63,958 nucleotides of DNA from a virus, in IMG/VR virus record IMGVR_UViG_3300027793_000089, positions 1 through 63,958 of that record; one strand, written 5' to 3'. Both the position numbers and the translations under genes were made by a program. Positions within the stretch are counted from its first letter, which is position 1. The number at the start of each line of letters is the position of its first letter. Below are positions 59,510-63,958 of this stretch, in pieces. The notes beneath the pieces were generated by a model. It saw only the letters and a list, made by a program, of their open reading frames with translations. It did not search any database and had not been told where the DNA came from.

Positions 59510-59517
59510 TATAAATA
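59510..59517 (+). promoter_or_regulatory. T4-type late promoter box
   Basis: Exact TATAAATA 34 bases before the start of the fused nucleotidyltransferase gene. Confidence 0.75.
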
Positions 59518-59551
59518 GTAGTGTCTTTATACTCAGAGATGGTTGAAACTT

Positions 59552-61336
59552 ATGGTTAGTAAACAAAATAAGCATTTAGAACACCTCGAAGATGATATCA
59601 TCAACTTAGGTTATAAAGGCGCCCAACAATCCATAGCGTTTGTTGAGGCGCTTTTGCAGCTGTTTCAGGGAGCTGCCAATACAGGGGTTAACGTCACAGT
59701 GAAATGGGACGGAGCCCCTGCTGTTGTTGCGGGACGAGACCCAGAAACAGGCTTATTTTTCGTTGCTACAAAACACGGTGCCTTTGCCAAAACACCCAAA
59801 CTCTGCTTCTCAGAAGCCATGGTGGACATGTATCATGAAGGGGGTTTGGCAGACACGTTGAAAACATGTTTCCGAGAACTACAACCCTTGAACATGAAAG
59901 ATGTTCTACAAGGGGATGTCATGTTTACGCCCGCCACAAAAAAGATGCAGGTCATTGACGGTGAAGAATACATCACATTCAAGCCTAACACCATTGTGTA
60001 TGCTATACCCACCCAGGATCCTTTGTCTGAAAAGATACGAAATAGCAATCTTGGAATTGTCTTTCATACTAAATATTTAGGTACGGGACCGGTAAATACT
60101 TTATCTGCCTCGTTTGGTGTTGACACAAGCCGGCTAAAATCTAGAACCGCCTGGATTGAGGATGCGACATACAAGGACTTGTCCGGAAAAATGACGCTGA
60201 CGGCACAGGAAACTCGTACGGTTAGTACAAAATTAGCCTCCGCCAAAACCAACGCCATAGCAGTACGAAAATTTCTTGACGAACTCTCAACACAAAACAC
60301 CGACCTCACGGTTGGTTACATGTTTAAGATATTCGTTAATCGTTTGGTTCGCGCCAACACCCCTATAACACGGAAAAGTCTTTCTGGGTTAGAACCTTTT
60401 GTTATCAGTAGAATTACTGAAAAAGAAGCAGGGGTGAAAACAAGTGCAGCAAAAATGCGTTATGCGGGATTACGTAAAGAGATTCAGGAATATTTACGGG
60501 TGAATAGTTCAAATCTTCGAACTATGTTTTCATTATACGAAGATTTATTGATGATGAAAAATATTCTTGTTAAGAAGTTGAATGGAGCACAAGGCATTCC
60601 TACGTTTATTGAAACAGAGAAAGGATTTAAGGTGACAGATCCTGAAGGATATGTTGCCATTGATAAAAAAGGAAATGCTGTAAAGTTAGTGAATAGAATG
60701 GAGTTTTCAGCAGCAAATTTCAATGCAGTAAAAGATTGGACAGGACCTGCTCCTGTTGCTCCTGAATTGAATACGCCATTGAAAACTATGGTGTTTGCTT
60801 TTGGAAGAATGAATCCTCCAACTATAGGTCATGAAAAACTTATAAAGAAAGTATTGGAGACGGCACGAACAGAAAAAGGTGAGTATGTCATCGTGCTTTC
60901 AAAAACTCAGAAATCACCTAAGGATCCGTTGGACCCAGAAACAAAATTGAAGTTTGCGAAAAAGATGTTTCCTCGTGTCAATCTTGAATTGGCAACTCAA
61001 CAAATGCCCACAATGTTTGGGTGGTTGAAAAAGTTTTACGAAGAACAATATGATAAAGTTATCATGATAGGTGGGTCTGATAGAGTGCGGGAATATCAAG
61101 AACTCCTTAATAAGTATAATGGAAAAGCTGACCAATATACCTTTAAAGTTCTTGAAGTAATATCCGCCGGCGAACGTGACCCTGATGCTGATGGAGCATC
61201 AGGTATGTCGGCAAGTAAAATGCGTGAGTATGCTAAAAATGATGACTTTAAAAATTTCAAGCGAGGGCTTCCATCAACGTTACGTGAAGCCGAAGCAAAA
61301 CAACTCATGGACGCCGTACAGGCAGGTATGGAATAA
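59552..61336 (+). CDS. KxDG ligase-like / HxGH nucleotidyltransferase fusion
   Basis: 594 residues from ATG 59552; a TTG at 59543 is in frame. Residues 48-60 (VTVKWDGAPAVVA, K51-W-D53-G54) look like ligase motif I, with GLFFVATKHG at 67-76 and later EYITFKP as possible further motifs. The C-terminal domain (from about 410) has FGRMNPPTIGHEKL, the T-x-GH variant of the nucleotidyltransferase HxGH signature, and MSASKMREYA, its ISSTxxR motif, as in NMN adenylyltransferases. The pairing of the two domains is unusual. Substrates unknown. Confidence 0.68.
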   Translation: MVSKQNKHLEHLEDDIINLGYKGAQQSIAFVEALLQLFQGAANTGVNVTVKWDGAPAVVAGRDPETGLFFVATKHGAFAKTPKLCFSEAMVDMYHEGGLADTLKTCFRELQPLNMKDVLQGDVMFTPATKKMQVIDGEEYITFKPNTIVYAIPTQDPLSEKIRNSNLGIVFHTKYLGTGPVNTLSASFGVDTSRLKSRTAWIEDATYKDLSGKMTLTAQETRTVSTKLASAKTNAIAVRKFLDELSTQNTDLTVGYMFKIFVNRLVRANTPITRKSLSGLEPFVISRITEKEAGVKTSAAKMRYAGLRKEIQEYLRVNSSNLRTMFSLYEDLLMMKNILVKKLNGAQGIPTFIETEKGFKVTDPEGYVAIDKKGNAVKLVNRMEFSAANFNAVKDWTGPAPVAPELNTPLKTMVFAFGRMNPPTIGHEKLIKKVLETARTEKGEYVIVLSKTQKSPKDPLDPETKLKFAKKMFPRVNLELATQQMPTMFGWLKKFYEEQYDKVIMIGGSDRVREYQELLNKYNGKADQYTFKVLEVISAGERDPDADGASGMSASKMREYAKNDDFKNFKRGLPSTLREAEAKQLMDAVQAGME

Positions 61337-62004
61337 TGGCACAATATATTAAGCCGCAAGATGTACAAGATGGAGAACAACGCTATGAAGTTGTCATGCT
61401 TGCAGCAGGCAAGGATGGTAGTGTGGTTGAAGCCACGAATCCCTTACCTGTTACAGGCGGTTATGGCAATAACAATTCATTACTAGTATCTCTGGGCGGC
61501 ACAAACCTCGATGCGTTTGGTCGCCTTCGTATCTCTGAACCACATACACTTGCTGATTATAGTCATACCTACGGAGAAGAAGTTGAACTCTTAACTGCAT
61601 CAAGTGGATCAGGAACAAAAACTCTCCGAGCCAATGAAGCATCAGTTCGTTTAACTGTGGGCACAGGCGATGGTGATTTCGTAGTGCATCAAAGTAGAAT
61701 GCATCATCACTACATGCCAGGAAAAAGTCAATTGGCATTGATGAGTTTCATGTTCGGTAACGCCCGAGCCAATACAGTAAAGCGTGTGGGATTATTCGGA
61801 GAAGAAGATGGCGTATATTTTCAACAAGCTGGTAATGGCACTTTACAATTTGTGAAGCGCACAAGTATTAGCGGATCTGTGGTTGATGAAACACCCATCA
61901 ATCAAGCAAACTGGAACGTAGATAAGTGTGACGGAACAGGCGCATCAGGATTTGATTTAGAAATCACTGCTACTCAACTGTTTTTCTGTGATTTCAATGG
62001 CTAG
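61336..62004 (+). pseudogene. Virion structural protein, N-terminal part, ends at in-frame TAG
   Basis: 222 residues up to TAG 62002-62004, with no stop before the next 241 codons in the same frame. DAFGRLRISEPHTLADY and the later QSRMHHHYMPGKSQLALMSF are typical of a phage structural protein of about 460 residues. The ending FFCDFNG directly precedes the stop. By the family pattern I expect a W-L-G-V-G segment here, and it appears only if the frame shifts by one base around 61998 and returns at about 62014. Confidence 0.65.
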
Positions 62005-62730
62005 GTGTGGGGACGTTTGCGTGTAGGATTTGTGCATAACGGCGAGTTCATTGTGGCTCATGAATTCACACATAGTAATACCTTATCTACTGTATATTGG
62101 AGAAATCCTAACCTTCCCATTCGTTGTGAAATTCGTAACATCGGTACAGCTGTTGGAACTGCCTTCATGGATCAAGTGTGTTCCACAGTGATGTCAGAAG
62201 GGGGATACATTGAATCGGGTGTGAATTTCAGTAATTATGCGGAAAACATTCTCCTATCAAAAGGATCTCCTGCCGCGGCAAAATGTTTAATGGCTATTCG
62301 CTTAACTGACACCTATCAATCCCTACCTAACAGAAGTGTTGTTCGCTTAACAGATATGAATATATTGTCTGATGGTGCATCCATTGTGTTTGAATTATGG
62401 CGCCTCCCCGGAGATGCCAACATCACGGGCGGTAGTTGGGTGGCGGCTAACAGCTCCTCTGTAGTAGAATACAACATCACGGCAGGCACTAGCTTCAATA
62501 CTACAGGTGGTGAATTGTTTGCAAGTGGATTCGTTGCTGCCAACAATCCTTCAGGAAAACAAGCCTCTGGTGGCAATAGTATTGCCGATCCCATCAAGGC
62601 AAAACGTGCCTATATCAGTCAAAACATCACATCTACTGAAAGTAACATTTTTGCTTTAGTTGCCAGAAACTTAAGCACTACTGCTGATACCAATGCCTTT
62701 GCATCAATGCAATGGCGCGAAACTCGTTAA
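62005..62730 (+). pseudogene. Virion structural protein, C-terminal part, same frame after TAG
   Basis: Continues at once in the frame of the 61336 gene (GRLRVGFVHNGEFIVAHEF, then NPNLPIRCEIRN). A GTG at 62005 exists but has no SD, so independent translation is doubtful. The two parts look like one gene of about 464 codons, interrupted either by sequence error, by a real nonsense mutation, or by readthrough. Confidence 0.62.
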
Positions 62731-62749
62731 CTCTAACCGGAACAAATAA

Positions 62750-63349
62750 ATGGATATTCAAAAGCTCAAGGGACATGTTCCCGATACTGTAATCGCACAA
62801 ATTCCAGAAGTCATGGAAAAGTTTCAAATCAATACCCCACTTCGTTTATGCCACTTCTTGTCACAATGTGGACATGAATCAGGCAACTTCAAGGCAGTCA
62901 ATGAAAATTTGAACTATGGCGCCAAGGGATTGTTGGGATTGTTCAAGAAGTATTTCCCAACCGAAGCCAAGGCATTGGAATACGAACGTAAGCCTGAAAA
63001 GATTGCCAATCTTATTTACGGCGGTCGTATGGGTAATGGTCCAGAAGCCTCAGGTGAAGGATACAAGTATCGTGGTCGTGGCTACATTCAATTGACAGGT
63101 AAGGATAACTATGGTGCCTTTGATAAGGTGGTACCAGAAAACATTCTTGAAACACCTGATTTGGTTGCCACCAAGTATCCCCTTCTTTCAGCCGCTTGGT
63201 TCTGGAACTCACGTGGATTGAATGCCTTGTCAGACAAGGGTGCCACAGATGCCGATGTCACAGCCATCACAAAGAAAGTAAACGGTGGTACTATTGGCTT
63301 GGCAGATAGAATCAAGCACTTCAAAGAATTCTACGCTTTGTTGAAGTAA
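62750..63349 (+). CDS. Endolysin, GH19-like
   Basis: 199 residues. QCGHESGNF (39-47) has the catalytic Glu (E43), and YRGRGYIQLTGKDNY (about 104-118) is the family's substrate loop with the second acidic region. Chitinase-19-like muramidase domain of phage endolysins. No signal peptide, so a holin is needed and none is recognised beside it. Confidence 0.9.
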   Translation: MDIQKLKGHVPDTVIAQIPEVMEKFQINTPLRLCHFLSQCGHESGNFKAVNENLNYGAKGLLGLFKKYFPTEAKALEYERKPEKIANLIYGGRMGNGPEASGEGYKYRGRGYIQLTGKDNYGAFDKVVPENILETPDLVATKYPLLSAAWFWNSRGLNALSDKGATDADVTAITKKVNGGTIGLADRIKHFKEFYALLK

Positions 63350-63375
63350 TAAATAATTAAAAAGAGGACCTTTCC

Positions 63376-63958
63376 ATGTTGACAAAGAATTTAAAATATA
63401 TGATTGCAATATCCATATCATTATGGGTCATCTTTGTCTACATGGATGGTCGTAGTAAAGATAAAATGCAGGAGTATATTGATAACTACAAGATATTCCA
63501 AGCACAAGCAGATTCAGCAGTAAAGTTTGCTGATAGTTTGAAAACACAAATCATCATTGAAGAAACTGAAGCAAAACTTGCACAAGACAAAGCCAGTGAA
63601 TATGCCCAAGATGTACTAGAATTACGAAACACAACGTCTATATTACAAAGTAGACGAGCTGCTTTATTGAAAGAAACCGAAATGCCGCAGACTGTCACGG
63701 ATTCTTTATCGCACATGACATCAATCATCTCGCTTCAAGATTCAATCATTGAACAACAAGAAAATACAATAGATACACAAGATGCACAAATTGGACAATT
63801 AAACAAAGCTCTACAAAATAAAGACAACGCAATATTCTTACTTACAACGTCCCGTGACAGTCTGCAAAAGGTTGTATTAAACATTCCCCCAGCACCGAAA
63901 AATCCCAACAAGATGTTTGGCATTCCTTTACCCAGTAGAAAGGTAATGGCCGTTACAG
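63376..63958 (+). CDS. Spanin-like membrane protein, 3' end outside window
   Basis: At least 194 residues from ATG 63376; the frame is open to the window end. An N-terminal TM helix (YMIAISISLWVIFVYMD) is followed by a long charged coiled coil, the layout of an inner-membrane spanin (Rz-like). It follows the endolysin, as in lysis cassettes. Confidence 0.65.
   Translation, partial: MLTKNLKYMIAISISLWVIFVYMDGRSKDKMQEYIDNYKIFQAQADSAVKFADSLKTQIIIEETEAKLAQDKASEYAQDVLELRNTTSILQSRRAALLKETEMPQTVTDSLSHMTSIISLQDSIIEQQENTIDTQDAQIGQLNKALQNKDNAIFLLTTSRDSLQKVVLNIPPAPKNPNKMFGIPLPSRKVMAVT

Overview
The window is a contiguous piece of a T4-like contractile-tailed phage genome (Caudoviricetes, myovirus morphology). 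Every convincing gene lies on the + strand. It carries a recognisable T4 core: neck genes 13-15, terminase 16/17, sheath 18, tube 19, portal 20, prohead core, protease 21, scaffold 22, capsid 23, uvsY, uvsW, late sigma 55, 47/46, clamp 45, clamp loader 44/62, regA, polymerase 43, uvsX and helicase 41. The base composition is AT-rich. Accessory genes such as hsp20, peptide deformylase, a cobS/cobT-like pair, Sm-like proteins and a GH19 endolysin resemble those of marine or freshwater T4-like phages (cyanophage/pelagiphage relatives) more than coliphage T4. The host cannot be named from the sequence.

Layout. 1-4605: the 3' part of a threonine-rich adhesin-like protein, then a compact overlapping cassette of sugar-handling enzymes (three glycosyltransferase-like proteins, one FkbM-type methyltransferase, one Cys-rich protein). 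4637-12771: tail fibre, adhesin and accessory structural genes, ending with a peptidase-S74 self-cleaving fibre. 12836-15094: a small early-promoter cassette with another glycosyltransferase. 15145-29661: neck, packaging, tail, portal, prohead and capsid genes, then a tube-like protein. 29714-32684: recombination genes and the late sigma factor. 32746-38124: a 7-deazaguanine module (queE, folE, an exonuclease, dpdA/TGT-like, a T-fold protein, a GT-B glycosyltransferase, queD-like). 38125-42397: gp47/gp46, peptide deformylase, a coiled-coil protein, a ClpP-like protease. 42510-46033: a GC-richer cobT/cobS-like VWA/AAA+ pair. 46044-57838: an RNA methyltransferase, small membrane proteins and the replisome, with hsp20, a PD-(D/E)XK protein and a second Sm-like protein interspersed. 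57939-59508: small early genes, including a basic protein and an HTH protein. 59552-63958: a KxDG/nucleotidyltransferase fusion, an interrupted virion protein, endolysin and a spanin-like protein cut by the window end.

Regulation is unusually readable. Nine exact TATAAATA boxes, the T4 late-promoter consensus, precede or abut structural and late genes. At least ten TTGACA(or T)-N16/17-(TATATT/TATGTT/TAGATT/TAACTT) promoters precede early or middle genes. Terminator-like hairpins are often butted directly against the next TTGACA box, and three of these hairpins share a related stem and loop.

The strongest candidates for something new are: (1) the 7-deazaguanine cassette with a GT-B glycosyltransferase and two diverged T-fold proteins with complementary active-site losses, suggesting a hypermodified DNA base; (2) a mucin-like Thr-rich virion protein beside a sugar-transfer cassette, suggesting glycosylated virions; (3) the shared hairpin-plus-promoter elements in front of GC-rich genes; (4) the ligase-like/nucleotidyltransferase fusion; and (5) a structural gene interrupted by an amber codon where local frame shifts restore the motif I expect.
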